This document shows, piece by piece, positions 1 through 8,518 of a DNA stretch of 64,000 nucleotides. Both the position numbers and the translations under genes were made by a program. The DNA lies in assembly GCA_937889015.1 (NCBI GenBank), contig CALARR010000234.1:1-64000 (forward strand). Reading direction: 5' to 3'. The DNA is from an uncultured Planctomycetales bacterium (lineage in GTDB: Bacteria; Planctomycetota; Planctomycetia; Pirellulales; Thermoguttaceae). The notes beneath the pieces were generated by a model. The model saw only the letters and a program-made list of their open reading frames with translations, had not been told where the DNA came from and made no database searches. Position 1 is the first letter of the stretch; the number at the start of each line of letters is the position of its first letter.

Positions 1-84
1 TCAGCTATCAGCGATCAGCTATCAGCGATCAGCTATCAGCGATCAGCTATCAGCTATCAGCTATCAGCTGTCAGCTGTCAGCTA
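1..84. repeat. tandem 7-bp repeat array
   Basis: Twelve head-to-tail copies of a 7-base unit of the form TCAGCNR (TCAGCTA, TCAGCGA, TCAGCTG). The first six units alternate TCAGCTA/TCAGCGA, giving a 14-base higher-order period. The array may extend left of the window. Because the unit is 7 bases long it shifts frame every copy and is unlikely to code. It has no CRISPR-like spacers. Confidence 0.9.
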
Positions 85-120
85 TCCGGCTGGCGCGCGT
101 GGACAGAGCACTTGGCGATT

Positions 121-240
121 GGCATGCCCACGACAAGCGTGGGTAGGGCATCCGGCACCCAGCGTGGCACCCAACGCATGCCCACGACGAGCGTGGGCAT
201 GGCACCCGGCGATCCGGCACTCGGCACCCGGCACTCGGCC
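121..240. repeat. palindromic dispersed repeats (GCCCACG..CGTGGGC type)
   Basis: Two copies of a short hairpin repeat (121-149 and 177-202) whose arms are TGCCCACG and CGTGGGCA around a 4-6 base loop, separated and followed by degenerate GGCACCC/CCGGCAC repeats. The same hairpin recurs at 6209-6234, upstream of dnaG. It sits just beyond the 3' end of the minus-strand FAD oxidoreductase gene. Confidence 0.8.
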
Positions 241-252
241 GGTATCCGGCGT

Positions 253-1914
253 TCATTGCGCGGGCCAGCGCAGGATCTGATCGCGCTGTTGGAGCCGGTG
301 CTGAAGCTGCTGGACATCGATCTGTTGGACGGGGCGCGCGTCGCGCACGGCCATCGCGGCGGCCACGCCCGCCGATTCGCCGAGGACGCAGAAGACGGGC
401 TCCATGCGCGCCGAGGCGTAGGCGATGTAGCTGGCGGAGAAGCAGACGGGGACCAGAAGGTTCGTACACTGCTCGGCCTTGGGGGTGATGGCGCGATAGG
501 GGACGGGATAGGGGCGGCCCGTGCCTCGCGCGCCACCGAGGAACATGTTGCCCTCGGTGGCCACGCCGAGCTTTCCAGTCTTGGAGTCCAAAGCGGCATA
601 GCGGCGCACGGGGTAGGTATCGACGCCGTAGAGGGCCAGCCCCACCGAGTCGTCGACCTGCGTGCGATTCAAGACATCGGCGTGGGTGAGGATGTAGGGG
701 CCATCCATGCGCCGCGTGATGCGCACGTAGAGCTGATGGGGCCAGCCTTGCGTATCGGGGTGCATGGTCTTGTCGAGGCCCAGGGCGGCCGTCTGCTGAC
801 GAAACGCCTGCGGCACGCGCGGATCGGTGGACAGGAAGTGGTGCAGCGCACGCAGGTAATCGATGTGCTGGCGCCAGACCTTGGCGCGAGCGGCCCAATC
901 GCCGTCCTGGTAGTAGCGGCTGACGCCTAGCGGGGCGATGCTGACGAGCGACTGGCGGAAATAGTTGTACTCGCCCGAGTTCAGCCAGCCGGGGAAGATG
1001 TGGGCCAACGACTTGGTTATCTTCTTTGTGTCCCCGGCGGCTTCGCGAACGATGTATTCCACGTAGCGGCCGACGAGTTCGTATTGGCTGGGATCGTAGT
1101 CGGCGGGCGAGGTGAGGGGCGCGCGTTTGTCGGGATCGGCGGTGACGTAGAAACGGAAGTTGTAGGCCTGGGTGTAGTCGTCGCCAGTACCCTGGGACTG
1201 ACCGTGGTCGGGATCGACGAGGGGCAGCAGGCCGCTGGTGGGATCGTTCGGCCGGACGTAGGGATCGAGGGGCGTCCAGTTGGTCGGATCGCCGACGCCG
1301 GCCGGCTCTTCGTGGAACTTGTCGCGCGGTTCCCGGCCCACGGCATAGCGGACGCCGGCCAACGCCATGAGGTCGCCTTCGTAGCTGGCGTCGATGAACA
1401 CCCGGGCCTCGACCGATGGACCAGGGGCTTTGGCGACCGCCGGGGGGACGCCCAGCTCATCCGGCGGGGCCAGTTCGAGCTGGATCCGCGTGATGCGCTC
1501 GCCCTGCTTCTCCACGCGCGCGACGCGGTGCTCGAAGAGCAGGGGGATCTGCTCGTCTTGCAGCCATTGGTCAAAGCCCTGGCGGATGGCCGGGGGCGTC
1601 TTGCCGAGCGAGAAGACCTTGGTCTTGGTCAGGCCGCCGACGGCCTTGGGCTCGGCACAGTCCTGCATGGGTTTGATCCCTGCGCCGAGGATTCCGCCCA
1701 CCCAGCGGCTGGGCTCGACCAACAGGACGGATCGGCCTTCCTGTTTGGCCGTGATGGCGGCGAGAATCCCGGCGGGCGTGGCACCGTAGACACAGACGTC
1801 GACGGTCGCGGGAACGACGGGGGCAGGGGCGGCGGTGACGGGGCTCTGAGACGCAAGCGCGATCCAGGCCACGGCGAGCCAACGACGGTGCGATACGATC
1901 TGGAAGATGTGCAT
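253..1914 (-). CDS. secreted FAD-dependent oxidoreductase
   Basis: A 553-residue protein with an N-terminal signal peptide (hydrophobic stretch, then an Ala-rich cleavage region near residue 28). A Rossmann-type dinucleotide motif follows (VYGATPAGILAAITA, then an acidic strand end in VLLVEP). The motif FIDASYEGDLMALAGV near the middle and a C-terminal GESAGVAAAMA segment are typical of the FAD_oxidored family (Pfam 12831) common in planctomycete secretomes. Substrate is unknown; these proteins often accompany polysaccharide-degrading enzymes. The start at 1914 has an AGGA sequence upstream. It lies 50 bases downstream of the DUF5060 hydrolase gene on the same strand, so the two are probably one transcript. 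Confidence 0.85.
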   Translation of the reverse strand: MHIFQIVSHRRWLAVAWIALASQSPVTAAPAPVVPATVDVCVYGATPAGILAAITAKQEGRSVLLVEPSRWVGGILGAGIKPMQDCAEPKAVGGLTKTKVFSLGKTPPAIRQGFDQWLQDEQIPLLFEHRVARVEKQGERITRIQLELAPPDELGVPPAVAKAPGPSVEARVFIDASYEGDLMALAGVRYAVGREPRDKFHEEPAGVGDPTNWTPLDPYVRPNDPTSGLLPLVDPDHGQSQGTGDDYTQAYNFRFYVTADPDKRAPLTSPADYDPSQYELVGRYVEYIVREAAGDTKKITKSLAHIFPGWLNSGEYNYFRQSLVSIAPLGVSRYYQDGDWAARAKVWRQHIDYLRALHHFLSTDPRVPQAFRQQTAALGLDKTMHPDTQGWPHQLYVRITRRMDGPYILTHADVLNRTQVDDSVGLALYGVDTYPVRRYAALDSKTGKLGVATEGNMFLGGARGTGRPYPVPYRAITPKAEQCTNLLVPVCFSASYIAYASARMEPVFCVLGESAGVAAAMAVRDARPVQQIDVQQLQHRLQQRDQILRWPAQ

Positions 1915-1964
1915 GCAGGATTCCTATGCTTTGGGACTCTGGTGTTCTCTGATTGCGGCCCGGG

Positions 1965-4259
1965 TTAGCGGTTCTTCTGTTTGATCTTACACCCGGCATC
2001 GGTGCTGAGGAGCGGGATTTCGATCAGGAGCTTCCCGCCTTGGCACGCGCGTTCGGCGCTGGCCGTGACCTGGCCGCGATAGGTGTCCCACCACTGGATA
2101 TGGTACGGTCCCTCGTCCAGACCGGCGATTTCGGCCCGGGCGTTGCGGATCGGCTGGGGCTGAACCCCGGCGGCGCGCAGCGGCAGCACGTTGAGCCGGT
2201 GATGGGCCCAGAGGTAGGCGGCTTGCGGCGATTGGAGGGCGTACAGGTCCAGGTCGGGATAGCGGGCCGTGTCGCGGTAGTTGGTGAGGCGGAGGTGGCC
2301 GATGCGGAGCCAATCGGGTCCGGCGTTGCGGAGTTCGATCGCATGCCGTCCGGCGGGGACGTCGATGGTGAAGTCCTTGTTCACGTCGTGGTTCTTGTCG
2401 GGCGCGAGCTTCTCGGGGGGCAACGGGTTTCCGTCGAGGACGATCTGCAGCGTGCCGCCCGAGGCGCTGGAAACATGCACGATGAACTGTCCGGCCTGGG
2501 GATAGTCGACCTCCAGGACGGGCGGGTTGGCCCAATCGGCGCGGCGGTGGCCGAAAAGGGTCGGGCGCAGGTCTGCGAGGTGGGAGAGGGTGCCATCGGG
2601 CTCGACAACGAAGCGGTTTCGCGGGGCCTGGCTGCCCCAGTGGGCGCCCAAGGGGACGATCAGGACGGGCGAGAAGCGTTGCGCGGCGGGGTCGGCGGAA
2701 ACCGCGATGTGCCGGCGGTCGGGCGGCAGGGGCTGGAATGTGGCCCAGGGCTCGCCCTGGACGAAGCGTGCGACGGCCGTGTAGTGGGAGAAGAGGTTGT
2801 CGGGTTCGATGCGATCGCGCCACCACCAGGGGAGCGTGGTCCCGGCCGCGCCCGACATGGCCGCGGCCCACAAGGAGTTGTGGAACTCGATGTGTTCGGG
2901 ATCGACGGTGGCGACGGTGGTGGTGCCCTGCTTTTCGCGCTGCGCGGGCCGACCGCCACCTTCGCCGACGATGTGCGGTTTATTGGGGTGCGCGTGCAAC
3001 ACCTGTTGCACGCCGTCGCGGACGGCGGCGGCCGGTTCGTAGATATGGGTTTGCGTGAAGTCGATCTGGGGCAGGTCCCAGATGGGACGGAACTTGTCGG
3101 ACGATTGCCAGGTGCTGGTGGTGATGAGGTGCTGATTGGGGTCCAGGGCGCGGAGATAGTCGCCCATCTCGCGATGCCAGTCGACCATGGCCGGCTGGGC
3201 CTCACCCAATTCGTTCCAGAATTCCCAGGCCCAGATGCCGGGGCTGTAGCTGTAGCGCGCGACGATGTAGCGCAAGCGTTGTTTGTAGAGATTTCGCGCG
3301 CGCGGATCAGTCCACAGTTGCTGGGGATCGTCGAGGAAGCCAGCGTGGGCCTTGTTGTAGGGATGGCCGCCCCAGGTGCCGTAGCCTTCCTTCTGGCTGA
3401 GCTCGCCACCGCCGGTGCCATTGCCCATGCAGAGCATGAGGTACAGGCCGTCGCGCGCGCAGCGATCCAGGATTTGATCGGCGATCCAGGCGATGCGCTG
3501 GTTGTACTTGCCTGCGCCGGCATAGGCGCGCATCCAGTCTCCGGATTGGGCCCAGCGGATCTGCGGGTCGAAGGTCCATTCGAGCCAGGTCCAGTGGCAA
3601 AAGGTCCAGATGCGCACGGCGTTGCAGGCGCTGGCGGCCAAGGGGGGATAGTGGACGCGGTAGGGCCAATCGTTCTGCAGGTTCTGGCCGATGGCGAAGA
3701 AGGGCGTGCCGTCGTCGAACTGGAAATAGCGATGATTGGCGGGCGAGACGCGGAGGAATCCGCGACTGGCCGAGGTGCGACACTCGAAGCGCGCCGGCCC
3801 CCAGCGCAGATCTTCACGCACTGGCCCGAAACGATTCTGCAGGCGGAGCGAGTACTGATAGGAGCCAACTTCCAGCGGCGTGAAGCGGACCTTCCAGGAG
3901 GGCAGGCCGTCGGCATCCAACAGGGGCCGCTGGGCGTCGTCCGCGGCGTTGCGGTGGCGATAGGCCTGGTAGAAGAACCCTGGCACGCAGACCTTGCGGC
4001 CGGAAGGGGCGACGAATTCGGCTTGCAGATCGACCTGGTCGGGATCGAAGGGGTTGTCGTACGAGGCGGCCAGATCGATCGTCAATTCGAATTTTTCGAA
4101 GCGTCCGACCTGCTCGTCATTCGGGAGGACGGAGTTGATTCGGGGGCTGCCGGTGCCGGTCATCGGTGGCAGTTCGGCCTCCGACAGCGCCGACTGCGGG
4201 GTGAGCAGAAGGGCGACGGCAAAGGCGAGGGGTGCGAGGAAATGCTTTTCGATGAACAT
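1965..4259 (-). CDS. secreted DUF5060-containing glycoside hydrolase-like protein
   Basis: I place the start at the ATG at 4259, giving 764 residues that begin with a signal peptide (MFIEKHFLAPLAFAVALLL). A longer open frame reaches 4739 but would run antisense through the phosphatase gene. After the signal, residues about 40-130 form a DUF5060-type beta domain (KFELTIDL, AEFVAPSGRK, PGFFYQAY). A TIM-barrel region follows (FFAIGQNLQNDWPY, AWEFWNELGE with the NE pair usual for clan GH-A acid/base residues, HIVGEGGG as the likely nucleophile strand). The C-terminus holds a beta-sandwich. The role is probably extracellular glycan cleavage; substrate unknown. It is transcribed with the downstream FAD oxidoreductase and diverges from the phosphatase gene at 4332. 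Confidence 0.8.
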   Translation of the reverse strand: MFIEKHFLAPLAFAVALLLTPQSALSEAELPPMTGTGSPRINSVLPNDEQVGRFEKFELTIDLAASYDNPFDPDQVDLQAEFVAPSGRKVCVPGFFYQAYRHRNAADDAQRPLLDADGLPSWKVRFTPLEVGSYQYSLRLQNRFGPVREDLRWGPARFECRTSASRGFLRVSPANHRYFQFDDGTPFFAIGQNLQNDWPYRVHYPPLAASACNAVRIWTFCHWTWLEWTFDPQIRWAQSGDWMRAYAGAGKYNQRIAWIADQILDRCARDGLYLMLCMGNGTGGGELSQKEGYGTWGGHPYNKAHAGFLDDPQQLWTDPRARNLYKQRLRYIVARYSYSPGIWAWEFWNELGEAQPAMVDWHREMGDYLRALDPNQHLITTSTWQSSDKFRPIWDLPQIDFTQTHIYEPAAAVRDGVQQVLHAHPNKPHIVGEGGGRPAQREKQGTTTVATVDPEHIEFHNSLWAAAMSGAAGTTLPWWWRDRIEPDNLFSHYTAVARFVQGEPWATFQPLPPDRRHIAVSADPAAQRFSPVLIVPLGAHWGSQAPRNRFVVEPDGTLSHLADLRPTLFGHRRADWANPPVLEVDYPQAGQFIVHVSSASGGTLQIVLDGNPLPPEKLAPDKNHDVNKDFTIDVPAGRHAIELRNAGPDWLRIGHLRLTNYRDTARYPDLDLYALQSPQAAYLWAHHRLNVLPLRAAGVQPQPIRNARAEIAGLDEGPYHIQWWDTYRGQVTASAERACQGGKLLIEIPLLSTDAGCKIKQKNR

Positions 4260-4270
4260 TGGATTGGAGC

Positions 4271-4298
4271 TTGCCGGCGGGGCGGTTCGGAGTACAAT
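4271..4298 (+). promoter_or_regulatory. predicted sigma-70 promoter of the phosphatase gene
   Basis: TTGCCG at 4271-4276, a 16-base spacer and TACAAT at 4293-4298. Transcription would begin near 4305, about 25 bases before the ATG at 4332, in the divergent interval between the two genes. Confidence 0.5.
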
Positions 4299-4331
4299 GC
4301 TGCATTTTCCCACACTGGGATCTGAAGTGCC

Positions 4332-4799
4332 ATGGATTTCTCGCAAGTCCTTCCCGAAATCTACGTCGGCTCGTGCCCGATCAGCGGCGACGATCAAGAG
4401 TCGCTGGTGAAGAGCCTGGGTGTCACCGCGGTGCTGAATCTGCAGACCGACGAGGATCTGGATCGCGTGGGCTGCGACTGGAAGCAGGCGAGCAAGAATT
4501 ACCGGCGGCTGTCGATCACCGTGCGGCGCGTGCCGGTGCGCGATTTTGATTCGGACGATCTGCGCGACAAGCTGCCGGAGTGCGTGCGGAACCTGAATGA
4601 GTTGCTGCGCGAGGGGCACACGGTGTACGTGCATTGCACGGCCGGCGTGGGCCGCTCGCCGAGCGTGGTGGCGGCCTATTTCCATTGGATGCAGCCTTGC
4701 GAGCTGAGCAGCGCGCTGCGGCAGATCACGGCCTGCCACCGCTGCGCGCCCGACAGCGAGGCGATTCGCCTGGCGAGCGAGGACTTGCTGCAGGAGTAG
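4332..4799 (+). CDS. dual-specificity phosphatase, plant glucan-phosphatase-like
   Basis: A 155-residue single-domain phosphatase. The catalytic signature is HCTAGVGRSPSVVAAYFHW (HC-x5-R, Cys nucleophile near residue 102), and the general-acid Asp is in the loop VRDFDSDDLRDKLP. The overall pattern resembles plant SEX4/LSF-type starch phosphatases from memory: VGSCP near the start, VLNLQTDEDLDR, RDFDxxDLR and the CTAGxGRxP loop followed by YxxW. There is no carbohydrate-binding module and no signal peptide, so it should act in the cytoplasm. By family knowledge the substrate could be phosphorylated glucan or a phosphoprotein. No partner gene is co-oriented in a unit with it. Confidence 0.8.
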   Translation: MDFSQVLPEIYVGSCPISGDDQESLVKSLGVTAVLNLQTDEDLDRVGCDWKQASKNYRRLSITVRRVPVRDFDSDDLRDKLPECVRNLNELLREGHTVYVHCTAGVGRSPSVVAAYFHWMQPCELSSALRQITACHRCAPDSEAIRLASEDLLQE

Positions 4800-4855
4800 C
4801 GAGCGGCATCGGAACGCGCGTCGCGGCGTTACGATTGCGGCTGGTGGACGAGGGT

Positions 4856-4985
4856 GATGCCGCTACGCGGCATAGGCTGTGCGGCCTTAATTCCTGGGGT
4901 TCCGCTGCGCTGCACCCCAGGCTATTCACGTGCTGCCGCTCCGCGGCACCGGTCGCACTGGCACCCCAGGCAATAGCGGAAATGC
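4856..4985. repeat. dispersed palindromic repeat cluster
   Basis: A chain of small hairpins: GCCGC/GCGGC around 4859-4870; an 8-base stem CCTGGGGT (4893-4900) with ACCCCAGG (4914-4921) around a 13-base loop; GCCGC/GCGGC around 4934-4947; then another ACCCCAGG-type arm at 4963-4971. The layout matches a repeat class seen between planctomycete genes. It lies between the phosphatase stop and the E1-like gene. I see no coding capacity. Confidence 0.75.
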
Positions 4986-5017
4986 ACGCGCAGCATGGTC
5001 ATTGCATGCGGATCGCG

Positions 5018-5023
5018 TATACT
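5018..5023 (+). promoter_or_regulatory. possible -10 element, near-leaderless start
   Basis: TATACT sits only 7 bases before the ATG at 5031, with no convincing -35 element and no Shine-Dalgarno sequence. If used, the transcript would begin at or next to the start codon. This is tentative. Confidence 0.3.
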
Positions 5024-5030
5024 TGGTTCT

Positions 5031-6071
5031 ATGAGCCATTCCGATCCGCTTCGCCGTTACGTGCGTCAGACGCGCTTTGCCCCTTTGGGCGAAGAGGGGC
5101 AGCGGCGGCTGATGGCCTCTGGGGCGTTGGTCTGCGGGTGCGGGGCCTTGGGCAGCACGTTGGCCAACCTATTGGTCCGAGCGGGCGTGGGCACGGTGCG
5201 GATCGTCGATCGGGACTTTGTGGAGGCGAGCAACCTGCAGCGCCAGGTGTTGTTCGACGAGGAGGACGCCGCGGCCGGCCTGCCCAAGGCCGTGGCGGCG
5301 GCCGCACGGCTGGCGCGGATCAACTCGACCGTCAGGATCGAACCGGTGGTGGCGGACATCGATTTCCGCAACCTGCCGCAACTGGCCGAAGGGATGCAGG
5401 TGATCGTCGATGGCACCGACAATTTCGAGACGCGGCTGCTGTTGAACGACCTGGCCTTGGAAAGCGGCACGCCCTGGGTCTATGGGGGGTGCGTGGGGGC
5501 GGAGGGGCAGACGATGACCATCGTGCCCGGGCGCACGCCCTGCCTGCGCTGCCTGATTCCCGAATGTCCGCCGCCGGGCAGCACGCCCACCTGCGACACG
5601 GCGGGCATTCTGGGGCCGATCGTGGGGGTGATCGCGTCGATTCAGGCCATGGAGGCGTTGAAGATCCTCAGCGGCAACGAGGAGGCGATTTCTTCCCGTC
5701 TGACGATCGTGGATCTGTGGACCGCGCGCGTACGGCAGGTGGAACTCGGGAGCTTGAGGGAACAGATAGACTGCCCGGCGTGCAAACATGGCGAGCGGGC
5801 GTGGCTGGCGGGCAAGATGGGTAGCCGTTGGGCCGTGCTGTGCGGACGCAACGCGGTGCAGTTGAGCATGCCGCAGACGGGGCCGATGTCGCTGGAGGGG
5901 CTGGCGGCGCGTCTGGCTGCGCTGGGCGAGGTGACGCGCAATCCGTATCTGGTCCGGCTGAAGGTCGAGGGGTATGAGTTGACCATCTTTGCCGATGGCC
6001 GGGCGATTGTGGGGGGGACGGACGATCCGGCCGTGGCGCGCACGGTGTATGCCCAGTACGTTGGAACGTGA
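5031..6071 (+). CDS. ThiF/MoeB/HesA-family E1-like adenylyltransferase
   Basis: 346 residues from the ATG at 5031 (MSHSDPLRRYVRQTRF is the usual family N-terminus; an in-frame upstream ATG at 4995 lacks support). It shows the nucleotide motif CGCGALGSTLANLL, the strand IVDRDFVEASNLQRQ with the Arg and Gln that contact ATP, and two zinc Cys pairs (CLRC near residue 177 and CPAC near 254). The enzyme adenylates the C-terminal Gly-Gly of a ubiquitin-like sulfur carrier (ThiS or MoaD) for thiamine or molybdopterin synthesis. No rhodanese domain is present; the C-terminal 90 residues carry a ThiF-type tail. ThiF and MoeB cannot be separated from sequence alone, and no thi or moa gene is nearby. 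Confidence 0.85.
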   Translation: MSHSDPLRRYVRQTRFAPLGEEGQRRLMASGALVCGCGALGSTLANLLVRAGVGTVRIVDRDFVEASNLQRQVLFDEEDAAAGLPKAVAAAARLARINSTVRIEPVVADIDFRNLPQLAEGMQVIVDGTDNFETRLLLNDLALESGTPWVYGGCVGAEGQTMTIVPGRTPCLRCLIPECPPPGSTPTCDTAGILGPIVGVIASIQAMEALKILSGNEEAISSRLTIVDLWTARVRQVELGSLREQIDCPACKHGERAWLAGKMGSRWAVLCGRNAVQLSMPQTGPMSLEGLAARLAALGEVTRNPYLVRLKVEGYELTIFADGRAIVGGTDDPAVARTVYAQYVGT

Positions 6072-6352
6072 GGGGGACTGTTCGGCCGCTCCCCACCAAA
6101 GGGGCTGGAGGCCATGGTGCGTGCAAGCACGCACCCTACCCTCTGCGGCGAGCGTGGGCGTGGCACGCGGCGGGATTCTGCGCACGTTGGGAGAGGTGGG
6201 TGCCAGTGCATGCCCACGACAAGCGTGGGCATGGCACCCTACACCCGACACCTGACACCCTACACCCGGCTCACGGTTGGTGCGTGCAAGCACGCACCCT
6301 ACCCTGGCACACACCCTACCATCTACGGTGCGTGTGGGTCCGCCGCGTGCGC
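6072..6352. repeat. repeat-rich intergenic region
   Basis: Non-coding stretch holding two identical 20-base palindromes (GGTGCGTGCAAGCACGCACC at 6116-6135 and 6279-6298), one GCCCACG/CGTGGGC hairpin (6209-6234) matching copies at 121-149 and 177-202, and degenerate ACACCC/ACACCT arrays between them. The whole block lies just upstream of the dnaG promoter. Confidence 0.8.
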
Positions 6353-6381
6353 TTGACCGTTTTTGACGTTCGATCTATAAT
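6353..6381 (+). promoter_or_regulatory. sigma-70 promoter of dnaG-rpoD
   Basis: TTGACC at 6353-6358, exactly 17 bases, then a perfect TATAAT at 6376-6381. Transcription should begin near 6388, leaving a leader of about 150 bases before the dnaG start. Confidence 0.75.
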
Positions 6382-6545
6382 CCGACCGCTGTGGAGAATT
6401 GCCTCGACACCTTCCGCAGACCACTCTGCGATCTGCGAAATCCTGGCTCGTCCAGGATTGGGTCGAGGCAAGGCAAACGGATTTGCCCCGACTCGTTCGT
6501 GGATGCGAAATGGAATTCGCGCATCTTGCCACACGGGAGCCGACG

Positions 6546-8411
6546 GTGTCTTTGGGATCGCCGCTGGACGTCAAAGAGCAGGTAAAGCAGGCGATCGATA
6601 TCGTCGAGTTGGTGGGGAGCTATGTCCAGCTTCGCCGCCAAGGCCGCAATTTTGTGGCCCTGTGCCCCTGGCACGACGACTCGCGTCCCAGCCTGACCGT
6701 CAACCCGGAGCGCCAGTCGTACAAGTGCTGGGTCTGCAACCTGGGCGGCGACGTGTTCAGCTTCGTGATGCAGATGGAGGGGATCACCTTCCCCGAGGCC
6801 CTGGCCATGCTGGCCGAGCGCGCCGGAATCGCCTTGAAGCCCGTGGCTCCGACGGTCGCGGCCGGTCCCTGCGGACAGTCGTTCGACAAGCGGATTCTGT
6901 TTCGGGCGATGGCCTGGACCGAGCAGCAGTATCATCGCTGCCTGTTGGAACTGCCCGAGGGGGAGCCGGGGCGCAAATACTTCCAAGAGCGGGGGATCAC
7001 GGCCGAGAGCATCGCCAAGTTCCACTTGGGATTCTGTCCGGATCAGTGGGATTGGATCGTGCGTCAGGCGCAAAACAAGGGTCCCGGCGAGAAGCTGCTG
7101 GAGGCGATCGGGGTGCTGGTGCGTTCGGCGAACACCGGCCGGGCCTACGACCGGTTCAAGGGCCGGGCGATGTTTGCGATCCACGATTCGCAGGGGCGAT
7201 CGATCGGCGTGGGCGGCCGCATCTTGCCCGAGGCGGCGGCCACCAACCCGGCGAAGTACGTGAACTCGCCGGAGACGCCCCTGTTCCACAAGAGCAGCAA
7301 CCTGTACGGGCTGGACGTGGCGCGGGACGCCATCCGCCGCAGCCGGCAGGTGATGGTGATGGAGGGCTACACGGACTGCATCATGGCCCATCAGTACGGG
7401 TTCCAGGATGCGGTGGCCGTGCTGGGGACGGCGTTGGGCGAGGGGCACCTGAAGATCCTGAAGCGTTTTGCCGACCGGATCATCCTCGTTCTGGACGGCG
7501 ACGAAGCGGGGCAGAAGCGGACCAACGAGGTGCTGGAGCTGTTCATCGCCCAGCAGATCGACCTGCGAATCCTGACCTTGCCAGAAGAGGCCGATCCGTG
7601 CGAGTTTTTGCAGGAGCACGGGGCCGAGGCGTTTGCGGAGTTGTTGGCCACGCGCACGGTGGACGCTTTGGAGCATGCCTTCCAGAGCGCGACGCGGGGC
7701 GTGGACCTGAACCGGGACGTACACGCGGCCTCGCAGGCCGTGGAGCGGTTGCTGGCGATCATCGCCAAGGGGCCGCGCGCGGCGGACGACACGACGAGCG
7801 AGAACCGTTTGCGCGAGCAGAAGATGATGCAGCGGCTGGCGGCCAGTTTTCGCCTGGACGAGCGGGACTTGCGCGAGCGGCTGACGGAGTTGCGGCGCAA
7901 GGCGCGGCAGAAGCCCGGCCCGGCGGCCCCGGCGCCGATGGAGGCCGAGGCGGCGCCGGAGATGATCGACGCCTGGCAGCGGAGCCTGCTGGAGGCGCTG
8001 TTGCGGTTTCCGCAGTTCATTGCACGCGCGCAGGTGGCGATCGACCCTGAACACCTGGATTCCCCCCGATGCCGGCGGATCTACGAGGCCTGCGGCCGGT
8101 TGCAGACGGCGGGGATGGAAGACCTGTTTTCGCGGCTAATGCTGGAGTTCGACGACGCGGCGACGAAGAGCCTGCTGGTCGAACTGGACGAGGAAGGGCG
8201 TGCGAAGGCCGAGCGCGTCCTGGAACCAGAGACCCTATTCAAGGAGTTGATGCTCGGATTTCAACGGCGCGAAGCTCAGAAGCAACGTCCGGCGCAGGTG
8301 GTCGCCTTGCGCGATGGCCGGCTGGACGAGAGCCAACAGGCGGATTTGCTGCGGCAGATCCTGGAGCAAGCGCGTGCCCGGCAGGGTATTTCCGCACCCA
8401 TGGACGGGTGA
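6546..8411 (+). CDS. dnaG: DNA primase DnaG
   Basis: Synthesises RNA primers for DNA replication together with the replicative helicase. I choose the GTG at 6546 because GGGAG lies 6 bases upstream and the N-terminus then matches the family; an in-frame ATG at 6510 has no ribosome site. About 621 residues. The CHC2 zinc finger is visible (CPWH near residue 40, then CWVC). The catalytic TOPRIM domain shows VMEGYTD and VLDGDEAGQ. The C-terminal third would be the helicase-interaction domain. The neighbouring rpoD gene follows after 107 bases, the classical macromolecular-synthesis arrangement without rpsU. Confidence 0.95.
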   Translation: MSLGSPLDVKEQVKQAIDIVELVGSYVQLRRQGRNFVALCPWHDDSRPSLTVNPERQSYKCWVCNLGGDVFSFVMQMEGITFPEALAMLAERAGIALKPVAPTVAAGPCGQSFDKRILFRAMAWTEQQYHRCLLELPEGEPGRKYFQERGITAESIAKFHLGFCPDQWDWIVRQAQNKGPGEKLLEAIGVLVRSANTGRAYDRFKGRAMFAIHDSQGRSIGVGGRILPEAAATNPAKYVNSPETPLFHKSSNLYGLDVARDAIRRSRQVMVMEGYTDCIMAHQYGFQDAVAVLGTALGEGHLKILKRFADRIILVLDGDEAGQKRTNEVLELFIAQQIDLRILTLPEEADPCEFLQEHGAEAFAELLATRTVDALEHAFQSATRGVDLNRDVHAASQAVERLLAIIAKGPRAADDTTSENRLREQKMMQRLAASFRLDERDLRERLTELRRKARQKPGPAAPAPMEAEAAPEMIDAWQRSLLEALLRFPQFIARAQVAIDPEHLDSPRCRRIYEACGRLQTAGMEDLFSRLMLEFDDAATKSLLVELDEEGRAKAERVLEPETLFKELMLGFQRREAQKQRPAQVVALRDGRLDESQQADLLRQILEQARARQGISAPMDG

Positions 8412-8518
8412 GGATACCTTGAGCCGGAGATCGGGCTGGCGGCTCCCGCGCCGCCGGAAGACCCCCCGATCATGTTCCTGTCACCCAGGCGCCCGGAGGG
8501 CGCGGAAGGAGCACGGAA

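Noticed and set aside
1..84. Possible CRISPR array
   Set aside because: Units are 7 bases with no spacers and no cas genes in the window.
1953..4325. 790-codon open frame on the plus strand opposite the DUF5060 gene
   Set aside because: Third-position GC effect; no signal peptide, no motif, no ribosome site, and the opposite strand has a recognisable exported hydrolase.
4260..4739. N-terminal extension of the DUF5060 protein to 4739
   Set aside because: It would overlap the phosphatase gene antisense and hide a clean signal peptide that starts at 4259.
6375..8054. 559-codon minus-strand frame opposite dnaG
   Set aside because: Antisense shadow of primase; composition dominated by Arg, His and Gln.
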